Positions 8,801 to 14,391 of a stretch of 41,299 nt of DNA are shown in pieces (the first letter of the stretch is position 1; every line of letters begins with the position of its first letter). Position numbers and translations under genes: made by a program. The stretch is from a virus: positions 1-41,299 of IMG/VR virus record IMGVR_UViG_3300028666_000056; one strand, given 5' to 3'. The notes under the pieces are model-generated. The model saw only the letters and a list, made by a program, of their open reading frames with translations. It had not been told where the DNA came from and made no database searches.

Positions 8801-9597
8801 TGCCCTTGCAACTTCTCGAAAGCTTGCAATATAGAATCTGTAGCCGACAATGCAATATTACTACCAACTACATAGCCAGTCAAGAGCTTGCCGGTTACGA
8901 CTGTGGAAGCGATTGCGGTTGCACCTTGTGTTCCGGTCACATCTCCAGCCAAAGAGCCAGTGAAGGATGCTGCGGAGCCGGATGCGTTGCCTGTGACATT
9001 ACCAATTAAATTAGCAGTTATAACTGCGGCTGCGAAATTGCCAGATGCGTCACGGCGAACAATCTGATTGCCAGTGTTTGCGCTAGTTGCAGCATTAGCA
9101 AGAATTTCAGCTGCGTGGATATTTGCTGCAGATGAACCGCCGACCGAGATTACAACCGTCGTGCTTTGAGTTCCGTTTACGTCACCGCCGAGCGAGCCAC
9201 TCCAGTTTACTGACGTTAGCGAAGATGTTGCGGTCGCGGCATTACCGTTTAAATTGGCCGTGATCGTAGAAGCTACGAAGTTACCAGATGAGTCCCTGCG
9301 AACGATTTCGCTGAATGTGTTGGCTGGAGTTGCAGCATTTGCGAGAAGAGTTGCCGTCGCGATGTTAGCTGCGGACTGACCGCCAACCGATATTACGACC
9401 GTAGCAGCTGCACCAGGACCAGTGCCTGTTACATCGCCCGTCAAGCTAGTGATACCGTCGGCAGAACCGATTGCAGTTTCTACGCCGAGTGCCGACAAGA
9501 CATAAACAACGCCGTCTGTCTTGGCATACATACTGATCAGGCCTGAGTCTGGCGGGGTCGGTGTGGCTGATAATTCGTTAAATGTAATTTTTGCCAT
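5809..9597 (-). CDS. Long repeat-built tail fibre protein
   Basis: A 1262-residue fibre. The N-terminus starts with a short phage-fibre module (I-T-F-N-E-L, L-I-S-M-Y-A-K-T-D-G). At least four copies of a repeat of about 80-100 residues follow, each with V-G-G-x-S-A-A-N-I, then I-V-R-R-D-x-S-G-N-F, then I-T-A-N-L-x-G-N-V-T-G and G-S-L-A-G-D-V-x-G-T-Q. Later segments of the V-G-I-x-x-P/V-G-I-G-T type are typical of fibre shafts. The last 100 residues form a beta domain (G-Q-K-I-T-Y-R-I-T-Q-D...W-N-V-V) common at fibre tips. No S74 chaperone domain is seen. AGGAG lies before the ATG. It probably binds host surface structures. Confidence 0.85.
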   Translation of the reverse strand: MAKITFNELSATPTPPDSGLISMYAKTDGVVYVLSALGVETAIGSADGITSLTGDVTGTGPGAAATVVISVGGQSAANIATATLLANAATPANTFSEIVRRDSSGNFVASTITANLNGNAATATSSLTSVNWSGSLGGDVNGTQSTTVVISVGGSSAANIHAAEILANAATSANTGNQIVRRDASGNFAAAVITANLIGNVTGNASGSAASFTGSLAGDVTGTQGATAIASTVVTGKLLTGYVVGSNIALSATDSILQAFEKLQGQIGATVGSSITSLTGDVTATGPGAAAATVTGIQGFAVTNSVPSDTQILVWNSTASKYQLVSLSSDASMNHSGAVTVLSVGGSSAANIHSAEVLANAATASNTASQIVRRDSSGNFVASTITANLVGNVTGAASLNVLKSGDTMTGALTINVLSADALLVGANTLVVDTNDNRVGINQPTPAQALDVIGNGLFSGTVTASNVSGSNTGDITILNTNSIHLTLTGQQLSANLQLSSDAADVSSILASVSIHANGLFVEVPVDVPVQIGTSNGVGSSPSGARADHVHAHGNQTSPTLHAVATETANGFMSAADKTKLDTISPTVGTDAQILISNGTVFAPQTVSGDITLTDTGVTTISVGAVTDTKASLANKPAVAVVATANIGLSGFQTIDGVTTADNTLVLCTAQTTPAQNGPWQAHVGAWTRPSWYPTGGTTQSFQFITTLVRLGTTYAGSVWRQTTAAPITIDTTPTTWVTTRFALSASTVTGILPNANTTADSADTANAIVTRDASGNFAATMITSNLTGNVTGNVSGSSSTFTGSLAGDVAGTQSATLIQANVVSNSKLAQMAAHTLKGNNTGATANPSDLSVANVAAMLLYVTTVGAIDGNGAAANGLSIDAANNIYAQSASVSAPGMVNISTQSFAGNKTFTGTLAVTNTALAALSVNSTDFVVDGTNHAVGIGTAPATNAVLDIVNSSGVTKGVQVTGYGSNVGFRGRQAAGTIGSPSATVAGTTLTFFSGRGYGTSAFAASSTGIINIVADETFSTTSMATYISFSTTPTTTTTSSERMRINSTGRILVGTTTDNGVELMQINGGMVVTGSAGSGYTGHNSQSAAPGTPTSGFRLFSDSIGRFAWKGTNGFVRTFDGSANTADRIYVLPDTNDQIATAQMTTALKTAVVALVDGANIATDASKGNTFTVTLAGNRNLSAPTNPVDGQKITYRITQDATGGRTLSFDPVFTFGLDIISVVLSSGANKTDYIGCIYNAAQSKWNVVAVSKGF

Positions 9598-9605
9598 GGT
9601 ATCTC

Positions 9606-10265
9606 CTAGATCAGTTTAAGTTCGGCGTCGCCGAGTAAAATTATGTCGCCCGAAATCAATTCAACATCAGTGCTGATTACCGAGTACTTGTCTGGAACCG
9701 TCACATCTGCAAGAATTTGCCGGTTGAAGGCAAATGCCTGAGCTTGGATTGCTCCGCTATCTTGAAGGATCGCTTTCGAGTCTTCGATCAAGTTGCCAGA
9801 CGTTCCATTCCAGCGGGTGATAGCTTTGTCGGTCGATGAGCCTGGTCCGACAACATCACCTGAACCACCACCGCCTGTGCTATTCGGGCCTTCGAGGAAG
9901 AGTACGCCAGCCGTTGCATCTTGAGCAATGACGGTTGCAATCTTTGGTCCGAGAGGAGTGGTGGATAAATTGCCGGACGCATCGCAGAACAGAAAGGTAC
10001 CGACTCCCCAAGCTGCAGTGTTCACGTTGTACATGAAGCCAAGGCACCAAATGTATGAGCCCATGCCTGTCGGGATTGCTGCTTGGGTTACACCGCGAAC
10101 GACGTCTACTCCGCCGATTGCAACCGCAACCTCGGGGTATAGAGTACCCATGCCAACGAACTTGACGCACTTTAAAGGACCAGGAATGGTCGCGCCAGTG
10201 TCGTTCTGAACAATCTGTTGTGATGGGCCGTGAAGATCCGTGCCCGCTAAATCCTTATGGAACAT
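9606..10265 (-). CDS. Tail fibre-associated structural protein
   Basis: A 219-residue protein. The N-terminal half (1-130) is beta-rich with G-M-G-T-L-Y-P-E-V-A-V and F-L-F-C-D-A-S-G-N-L-S segments. A poly-Gly linker (G-G-G-G-S-G, about 133) leads to a segment D-V-V-G-P-x-S-S-T-D-K-A-I-T-R-W-N-G-T-S-G, which is very common in phage tail-fibre proteins. The C-terminus is a short beta module ending in E-L-K-L-I. Probably a short fibre or the connector to which the long fibre attaches. Start directly follows the preceding stop (TAAATG). Confidence 0.7.
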   Translation of the reverse strand: MFHKDLAGTDLHGPSQQIVQNDTGATIPGPLKCVKFVGMGTLYPEVAVAIGGVDVVRGVTQAAIPTGMGSYIWCLGFMYNVNTAAWGVGTFLFCDASGNLSTTPLGPKIATVIAQDATAGVLFLEGPNSTGGGGSGDVVGPGSSTDKAITRWNGTSGNLIEDSKAILQDSGAIQAQAFAFNRQILADVTVPDKYSVISTDVELISGDIILLGDAELKLI

Positions 10266-10502
10266 TTACCCCACCGTCACTACGTTGCCGCCATTGTCAA
10301 TTACGACCGTCGGCCCGTCTGGTATTTGAGAGTTACTTGCTACGTCGAAAGTCATGCGCGGTTGACCAGCCTGATTAAGGGTCGCGGTCACAATTCGATC
10401 TGCATTGAAGTTGCGCACCATATCCAATTTCTTGGTTATGGGGTTCAACACCAATTCATCGTCGTCTGTTGGAACTGGATTTGGAGCCGTCGTGCCTGCC
10501 AT
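10266..10502 (-). CDS. Small hypothetical tail-module protein
   Basis: A 78-residue protein, acidic and proline-rich at the N-terminus (P-N-P-V-P-T-D-D-D-E) and beta-like afterwards (T-V-V-I-D-N-G-G-N-V-V-T-V-G). Start overlaps the previous stop (TAATG) and the next gene follows without a gap. It belongs to the fibre operon; the V-I-D-N-G-G-N-V segment resembles fibre-shaft strands. No specific family recognised. Confidence 0.55.
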   Translation of the reverse strand: MAGTTAPNPVPTDDDELVLNPITKKLDMVRNFNADRIVTATLNQAGQPRMTFDVASNSQIPDGPTVVIDNGGNVVTVG

Positions 10503-11158
10503 TAAATCACCGTGGTCTGATAGTCTATGGGTTTATTGGCCGTGTTGTATGTCACATCGACCGTGTATTTCAAAACTGTTGCCAGATAGAACTGGTACTG
10601 GCTTGCCTTGCCGTTTGCGCCGTAGACGATTTTAACGTCATCAGTATAGGGCAGCGGATCGGCGGGCGTGCCAGTATCAACGATGATGCGGACTTTGCCG
10701 TTGGCATCAAGGCTTGTGTCGATTGGAGCGCCATACTTATTGACTAGCAAATTGCGCAGGGCGGTCGCGGGCTCTTCTTGGTAAACGGCGCGAAGGACCA
10801 GCTCAGACCCGAACTTGTTGCGGTTAACTTCGCCCATTTGGAGCGTTCCGCCGTTAAACGCAACTGGATTGGCATATGGTCCGGTGATTCCCGTCCCGAT
10901 TGAACCAACTTGAATTTGGGTGTCGTTTAGAACGCGCTTGATCTCAAAATCTTGAGCGTTGCCAGAAAGATCGGTGAGTACGATGGGTGCTTTAGGGTGT
11001 AGGCCAAACGTGTCGGACACCGTGATAACGGAGTTCGCGACTGCAATAGGTGAAAGGAAAACGGACAGCCACTGCTGCTCCCGTAGATCCGGTGCGTTTG
11101 CCACTTTTATACCTCGGCCTGGTGAGCCGTTGCTACCCGTGTAGCTGACTCGAACCAT
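10502..11158 (-). CDS. First gene of the tail-fibre operon, unknown structural protein
   Basis: A 218-residue protein, mainly beta-strand in character with G/N/T-rich turns; the middle (A-V-Y-Q-E-E-P-A-T-A-L-R-N-L-L-V-N-K-Y-G) is helical. No enzyme motif. As the first gene of the fibre block it may anchor the fibre to the baseplate, but the family is not recognised. The start codon (ATG 11158) has only a weak ribosome site, C-G-G-A. The late motif lies 14 bases upstream, and the start faces the divergent plus-strand promoter of the accessory island. Confidence 0.65.
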   Translation of the reverse strand: MVRVSYTGSNGSPGRGIKVANAPDLREQQWLSVFLSPIAVANSVITVSDTFGLHPKAPIVLTDLSGNAQDFEIKRVLNDTQIQVGSIGTGITGPYANPVAFNGGTLQMGEVNRNKFGSELVLRAVYQEEPATALRNLLVNKYGAPIDTSLDANGKVRIIVDTGTPADPLPYTDDVKIVYGANGKASQYQFYLATVLKYTVDVTYNTANKPIDYQTTVI

Positions 11159-11172
11159 TCCGAGTCACTCAG

Positions 11173-11182
11173 AAGATTAGGT
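11173..11182 (-). promoter_or_regulatory. Late motif RCCTAATCTW, copy 2 (before tail-fibre operon)
   Basis: The minus strand reads ACCTAATCTT, 14 bases before the ATG at 11158. No gene ends here, so this copy shows that the motif exists independently of stop codons. It faces the divergent island promoter, whose palindrome begins only 11 bases away. Confidence 0.6.
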
Positions 11183-11193
11183 TCTGAAGGTAG

Positions 11194-11222
11194 TTGACTT
11201 GGCCGGTCAAGAATGGCATACT
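11194..11222 (+). promoter_or_regulatory. Promoter 1 of the island with palindromic operator
   Basis: A TTGACT -35 (11194-11199), 17-base spacer and CATACT -10 (11217-11222). The -35 lies in the palindrome TTGACTTGGCCGGTCAA (11194-11210), the first of three island sites of the form TTGACTTnnnnnGTCAA. A repressor here would block the -35. The start site would be about 10 bases before ATG 11239, leaving a very short leader that still holds most of the ribosome site. Confidence 0.55.
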
Positions 11223-11238
11223 GTGTCAGAGGTGGCCC

Positions 11239-11505
11239 ATGTTTGGAAACAAAGAATTGGATGGATTTGAGTACCAAGGGTTCGTGTACAGTTACGACTT
11301 GGAAGTCTCTTCCGACAACTGCAAAACTGACCATTTCGTCACCAAAGACGGCAAGCGCACCGAAATGGATTGGTCGCCGTACTCTAACCCGAGCGCGGAG
11401 GATTTCAAGCTCTGGATTGATCTTGGTATGCCGCGACGCGTCGGAATCGGGCCTTTGAATGAGCGAGATTTGGCCAATCTCAAATTGAAACAAGGACTTA
11501 AATAA
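11239..11505 (+). CDS. Island gene 1: small hypothetical protein
   Basis: An 88-residue protein. I start it at the ATG preceded by AGAGG seven bases away rather than at the upstream ATG at 11194, which lies inside the predicted -35/operator. It contains several aromatics (F-E-Y-Q-G-F-V-Y-S-Y) and a charged C-terminus (N-E-R-D-L-A-N-L-K-L-K-Q). No signal, membrane helix or known domain. It has its own predicted promoter with a palindrome over the -35 and is separated from the next gene by a second promoter of the same design. First gene of the plus-strand accessory island. Confidence 0.65.
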   Translation: MFGNKELDGFEYQGFVYSYDLEVSSDNCKTDHFVTKDGKRTEMDWSPYSNPSAEDFKLWIDLGMPRRVGIGPLNERDLANLKLKQGLK

Positions 11506-11508
11506 AAG

Positions 11509-11537
11509 TTGACTTTTTAAGTCAACTGCGAGATATT
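11509..11537 (+). promoter_or_regulatory. Promoter 2 of the island with palindromic operator
   Basis: TTGACT (11509-11514), 17-base spacer, GATATT (11532-11537). The palindrome TTGACTTTTTAAGTCAA (11509-11525, arms extend by one more base each side) covers the -35. It lies just after the stop of island gene 1. The predicted start site, about 11544, is the first base of a folded RNA element in the leader of the zinc-ribbon gene. Confidence 0.6.
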
Positions 11538-11543
11538 GAGCTA

Positions 11544-11634
11544 GCAAGGTGTCCTGGGTGTAACCAGGCGATGGATAGGTCCCCCGACCCATAAGTCCGG
11601 CATCAAAGCCGGTTCCGGTTAGAACGGGCCTTGC
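11544..11634 (+). ncRNA. Structured leader RNA, cloverleaf-like, not a standard tRNA
   Basis: A closing stem GCAAGG (11544-11549) / CCTTGC (11629-11634) encloses four hairpins: CCTGG/CCAGG (11553-11568), ATGG..GTC/GAC..CCAT (11571-11592), CCGGC/GCCGG (11597-11612) and GTTC/GAAC (11612-11625). This resembles a class II tRNA outline, but arm lengths, the missing T-loop TTCRA and the missing CCA exclude a normal tRNA. It starts at the predicted start site of promoter 2 and ends 18 bases before ATG 11653. It could be a leader riboregulator, a protein-binding site or a tRNA-like decoy. The fold was drawn by eye. Confidence 0.45.
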
Positions 11635-11652
11635 ATTTAACAAAGAGGGTGT

Positions 11653-12057
11653 ATGGATCAGCAAGAATTGTTCGACAATCCAGTGATTCCACCGCCGCCC
11701 GAAGACCACGACGAAGTGGTCAAGCGCGTGACGGTTATTGATGCCCTACCAGGCGGCATCGGCCAGACGGCCCAGCCCTTAGCCGAGCCCATTGAAATTC
11801 TGCATTTCGTTTCGGTGAAGGTCAAGGATAGCCTCGACAAGCCGTCCATCGTGCCCATCAAGCTTATCACCGCCGAACAGGGTATGGAGCTGGTCAAGGC
11901 CGATCAATTCTCGCGGGCGATGGTCCCACAGAAGTCACAGTGCAAGAGCTGTGACGCGGAACTTCCTGCAGATCGTAGCCTTCACTGCCACACGTGCCGC
12001 CCAAGCCTTGGCGAAGATCCTGGTGGTTTCCTTTACTGTGGAGTATCCGGTGAATAA
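11653..12057 (+). CDS. Island gene 2: zinc-ribbon-like protein
   Basis: A 134-residue protein. Residues 1-90 are proline-rich, then acidic, then beta-like (I-L-H-F-V-S-V-K-V-K-D). The C-terminal part holds a likely zinc ribbon: C97-K-S-C100 and, eleven residues later, C112-H-T-C115. Zinc ribbons of this form bind nucleic acid or proteins; role unknown. AGAGGGTGT precedes the ATG. The gene has a 109-base leader whose 91-nt folded element begins at the predicted transcription start. It ends in TAA overlapping the GTG start of the next gene. Confidence 0.65.
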   Translation: MDQQELFDNPVIPPPPEDHDEVVKRVTVIDALPGGIGQTAQPLAEPIEILHFVSVKVKDSLDKPSIVPIKLITAEQGMELVKADQFSRAMVPQKSQCKSCDAELPADRSLHCHTCRPSLGEDPGGFLYCGVSGE

Positions 12058-12286
12058 AAAAGACGTGCTCGTCATTGGCCCGCACGAACTTGGCGCGATC
12101 AAACTCGCTGCACTTCGCGTATTCCATGAAACGCACACCTTGCCGGAAGATGGTAAGGAAGCTCAGATTTACATGATTTTGGAAGGCTTTCACACGTTTT
12201 TGAAGTCGAAGGGGATTGACCCAGGCTTCCGCGTTAAACCAGTAAGGGAGGACCATGGAGACACAACACCACTCGACGATCTCTAA
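12050..12286 (+). CDS. Island gene 3: hypothetical protein (GTG start)
   Basis: A 78-residue protein. A longer frame opens at an ATG at 11951, but that would overlap the zinc-ribbon gene by 107 bases. The GTG at 12050 has GGAG six bases before it and overlaps the preceding stop by only eight bases, so I choose it. The protein is mixed helix/strand (V-L-V-I-G-P-H-E-L-G, L-E-G-F-H-T-F-L-K-S-K-G) with an acidic C-terminus. No family recognised. It overlaps the next start by 32 bases. Confidence 0.6.
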   Translation: MNKKDVLVIGPHELGAIKLAALRVFHETHTLPEDGKEAQIYMILEGFHTFLKSKGIDPGFRVKPVREDHGDTTPLDDL

Positions 12287-12467
12287 GCCGAGAAAGTTGA
12301 ATAAAGAGCAGAAGGCTTTGCGGTTGGAATTGGCCAAAGTTGCTATGGCGGCGATTATTGCCAAGCATCCTCCCGTTACGAACGATGGCATTGGCGAAAT
12401 CTATGATCAGGTTGCGGTCGGTGCGTTTTCCTATGCCGATGCGATGATGAAGGAAATGGCCAAATGA
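12255..12467 (+). CDS. Island gene 4: small helical protein
   Basis: A 70-residue, basic-to-amphipathic helical protein (K-L-N-K-E-Q-K-A-L-R-L-E-L-A-K-V-A-M-A-A-I-I). A very strong GGGAGG sits directly before the ATG. It overlaps the upstream gene by 32 bases and the next by four (ATGA), so it is part of a coupled chain leading into the glycosylase-like gene. Function unknown. Confidence 0.6.
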   Translation: METQHHSTISKPRKLNKEQKALRLELAKVAMAAIIAKHPPVTNDGIGEIYDQVAVGAFSYADAMMKEMAK

Positions 12468-13015
12468 AGGTTTTGTTCATAGGCGCAAACCCATCACCGA
12501 AAAATACCGACGCGACGGTTCCTTTTGAAGGAACTCAGTCCGGCGAGATTTTAAAGACGTGGATTCATATCCTCGGGATCAAACCTGAAGATTGTGGATT
12601 TTTGAACATCAGCGACACGGTGACAAAGGAAGTTTCGCAGATCAAAAAGAAGGATATCGACATTCAGACATTTTTCTTCAACGTATGCATGAAGAGCGCC
12701 GAAATGTTTCACGGGCAGCCGCTCGCGACGCTGATCTTGAGCGCCAAGCTCCAAAGCGAAAACCGACTCAACGCGGCATTTGAAAAGCAGTCTGACGCGG
12801 ATCTGAAAAAGCACCTCGCACTTATGGATGAAACGGATATGCCCAAAATCATTCCGCTGGGTAAGCTAGCGGCGTGGGGTATTGAGCAGACAGGCCTGGA
12901 GTTTCACGAACTTCCGCATCCTTCTGGCCGGAACCGTAAACTCAACGATAAGGACGCGCTGCAGAAAACGCTTGATGATTGTCGGGCGTGGTTGTATAGT
13001 GAACCTGTTAAGTAA
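12464..13015 (+). CDS. Island gene 5: uracil-DNA glycosylase superfamily protein
   Basis: A 183-residue protein with both hallmark motifs of the UDG/MUG fold: the N-terminal I-G-A-N-P-S loop (residues 6-11, the catalytic water-activating loop in many families) and the C-terminal H152-P-S-G-R-N loop that inserts into the DNA minor groove. The first loop has Asn where family 1 enzymes have Asp, as in MUG/TDG-type members. Such enzymes remove uracil or mismatched bases from DNA. No four-Cys iron-sulfur set of family 4/5 is visible. Many phage members of this fold are uncharacterised and may act on modified bases. Start overlaps the previous stop (ATGA). The promoter of the next gene lies in its 3' end. 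Confidence 0.7.
   Translation: MKVLFIGANPSPKNTDATVPFEGTQSGEILKTWIHILGIKPEDCGFLNISDTVTKEVSQIKKKDIDIQTFFFNVCMKSAEMFHGQPLATLILSAKLQSENRLNAAFEKQSDADLKKHLALMDETDMPKIIPLGKLAAWGIEQTGLEFHELPHPSGRNRKLNDKDALQKTLDDCRAWLYSEPVK
12972..13000 (+). promoter_or_regulatory. Internal promoter for island genes 6-7
   Basis: TTGATG (12972-12977), 17-base spacer, TATAGT (12995-13000), located in the 3' end of the glycosylase-like gene. It would give the basic protein and the Rrf2-like regulator their own transcript starting near 13007, just before the palindrome at 13018-13032. Confidence 0.5.
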
Positions 13016-13017
13016 AC

Positions 13018-13032
13018 TTACCTCGGAGGTAA
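13018..13032 (+). promoter_or_regulatory. Perfect 15-bp palindrome containing the ribosome site
   Basis: TTACCTCGGAGGTAA is a perfect palindrome around a central G and includes the GGAGG of gene 6 (ATG at 13036). As DNA it could be an operator at about +12; as RNA it can pair TTACC with GGTAA and hide part of the ribosome site. It differs from the TTGAC palindromes, so it may answer to another factor. Confidence 0.5.
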
Positions 13033-13035
13033 ACA

Positions 13036-13518
13036 ATGGTTAAAGCACTCAAATTGTCGGCGAAGGATTTAAGATATCCTCTTCAGCAACTATTGGAGAA
13101 TCTCGCCGTCATCCACAATAACCGCGCATACACGGGTTACGTCTTCTTCGCTGAATCTGATCTGAAAGAGTTGCGACGCAACTACCGCCGATTGGTTCGC
13201 AAGGAATTCCCAAAGGCTAAGAAGTATGCCATCGACGCGAAAGTGAATGAGTATTTCTATTCACTCTCCACGAACATGAGCCTTGAAAAAGTGGTCAAGC
13301 CTGGATTTGTCTTAGTGGATTATGATGGGATCGGCAACAGCATTCGTAAGCTGGAAGAAAATGAGCGTGAAGAGCAGGCCCGCAAATACGCTGCCGAGCG
13401 TCTGATGTTGGAAGATGCAGCGGCTAGGGCCGAGCACGCCAAATACAATCATGCGTTGTTACCCAGGTGCGTGGTCAAGTTTTTCGTCGATAATTTTGGA
13501 GAGCCCACACGGAGCTAA
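13036..13518 (+). CDS. Island gene 6: hypothetical basic protein
   Basis: A 160-residue protein, rich in Lys/Arg in its first half (L-R-R-N-Y-R-R-L-V-R-K-E-F-P-K-A-K-K) and with a long charged helix around 108-140 (L-E-E-N-E-R-E-E-Q-A-R-K-Y-A-A-E-R). The composition would suit nucleic-acid binding, but no named domain is seen. A strong GGAGG ribosome site lies within a perfect palindrome, and a TTGATG-N17-TATAGT promoter lies upstream in the glycosylase gene. So it can be expressed separately from genes 2-5, together with the regulator gene that starts one base after its stop. Confidence 0.65.
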   Translation: MVKALKLSAKDLRYPLQQLLENLAVIHNNRAYTGYVFFAESDLKELRRNYRRLVRKEFPKAKKYAIDAKVNEYFYSLSTNMSLEKVVKPGFVLVDYDGIGNSIRKLEENEREEQARKYAAERLMLEDAAARAEHAKYNHALLPRCVVKFFVDNFGEPTRS

Positions 13519-13519
13519 G

Positions 13520-13864
13520 ATGAAGATGCCTGAGAAGGTTCGGCTATCGGTCGACCTTATCAAATTCCTGAAAAATCTCCCTGACGACAAGCCGCGCCGA
13601 GTGAAAGACTTGGCTGCGGTGCTCGGCACTACGGAGAATTTTCTTCACCAGATCGTTTGCCATCTGAATAAAGAAGGCATGATCTATGTGACCAAGGGTC
13701 CATACGGCGGAGTTCGCGCTGCGGAGCCACATAAGGACGTCAACTTGCTTGATATCTATCGTTTGTTTGGGTATATGCTTGGCATCAAAGCTGGCACCAA
13801 CTTGACTTACAGTGATCGGATTGAAAACAAGATTCGCGACTTTATTTCTACGTTTGTTATTTGA
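13520..13864 (+). CDS. Island gene 7: Rrf2-like winged-helix regulator
   Basis: A 114-residue protein matching the Rrf2 pattern. A helix-turn-helix segment (V-K-D-L-A-A-V-L-G-T-T, about 28-38) leads into F-L-H-Q-I-V-C-H-L-N-K-E-G (41-53), then a wing Y-V-T-K-G-P-Y-G-G-V (56-65) and the typical D-V-N-L-L-D-I-Y-R-L-F-G (73-84). Usual Rrf2 proteins run 130-160 residues with three Cys for an Fe-S cluster after this point. This one lacks them, so it probably does not sense through a cluster. I start it at the ATG preceded by GGAG; a longer frame from 13415 would overlap gene 6 deeply. It is the best candidate to bind the TTGACTTnnnnnGTCAA sites; one of these overlaps its own stop codon. Confidence 0.75.
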   Translation: MKMPEKVRLSVDLIKFLKNLPDDKPRRVKDLAAVLGTTENFLHQIVCHLNKEGMIYVTKGPYGGVRAAEPHKDVNLLDIYRLFGYMLGIKAGTNLTYSDRIENKIRDFISTFVI

Positions 13865-13894
13865 CTTGATTAGTCAACTGTTTTGCGTTACACT
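13861..13894 (+). promoter_or_regulatory. Promoter 3 of the island with palindromic operator
   Basis: The palindrome TTGACTTGATTAGTCAA (13861-13877) overlaps the stop codon of the regulator gene and covers a TTGATT -35 (13866-13871). A 17-base spacer then leads to TACACT (13889-13894). Drives the secreted protein and the collagen-like lipoprotein genes. Third member of the TTGACTTnnnnnGTCAA set. Confidence 0.6.
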
Positions 13895-13922
13895 GAATTT
13901 GCTTTAAACCAATGGAGGATTT

Positions 13923-14378
13923 ATGAAGAAGTTTTTAATTTTAGCCCTGTTCTCGTTAGCGGTACATGCAGAAGAGAAGTCCGTCACTCAGAGCGGAAAC
14001 ACCATCAACATCAACGTGAACAAAGGTGGATGCTGCGAGCCGAAGTGCAAGCAACAGAAACCTAAAGTGATCACAAAGACCGTAGTCAAGGAAGTAATCG
14101 TTGAGAAGCCGGTCGAAGTGATCGTTGAAAAACCTGTCGACCACACTATCTATGTGACCAAAACGGTCACTAAGAAAGTTCAAAAGAAAAACCGCATTTC
14201 TCTGTTGGGCGGATTAGGTCCGACCCGAATCGACCAACCTCAGAACAACCGCGTGGATTTAATCCGTGGTCCTGTGGGCGGCGCGATGTATCAACGCATG
14301 TTGAACGAATCCTTGAGTGTAGGTATTCAAGGGCAAACCAACCAGACAGTGCTCGGCACCGTCGGCTTTGATTTCTAG
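13923..14378 (+). CDS. Island gene 8: secreted protein with Val/Glu/Lys/Pro repeats
   Basis: A 151-residue protein with a clean signal peptide: K-K, then a hydrophobic core ([10 protein letters not shown]), with A-V-H-A as cleavage site at about 16-17. The mature part has a Cys-rich spot (G-G-C-C-E-P-K-C), then repeated E-V-I-V-E-K-P-V units (about 59-77) and a basic [12 protein letters not shown]. It ends in a beta-like domain closing in V-G-F-D-F, a hydrophobic, Phe-terminal end often seen in outer-membrane beta structures. Likely periplasmic or envelope-associated. GGAGG precedes the ATG, and the gene has its own promoter with the island palindrome over the -35. It probably shares its transcript with the lipoprotein gene. 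Confidence 0.75.
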   Translation: MKKFLILALFSLAVHAEEKSVTQSGNTININVNKGGCCEPKCKQQKPKVITKTVVKEVIVEKPVEVIVEKPVDHTIYVTKTVTKKVQKKNRISLLGGLGPTRIDQPQNNRVDLIRGPVGGAMYQRMLNESLSVGIQGQTNQTVLGTVGFDF

Positions 14379-14391
14379 AAAGGAATCACAA

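Noticed and set aside
11544-11634. Class II tRNA gene
   Set aside because: The outline is cloverleaf-like, but the T-arm lacks the TTCRA loop, the anticodon arm is too long, and no CCA end is present. Kept only as a structured leader.
11107-11709. A 200-codon open frame on the minus strand across the divergent promoter region
   Set aside because: It overlaps two better-supported plus-strand genes with ribosome sites, the operators and the start of the tail-fibre operon, and it has no plausible ribosome site or domain.
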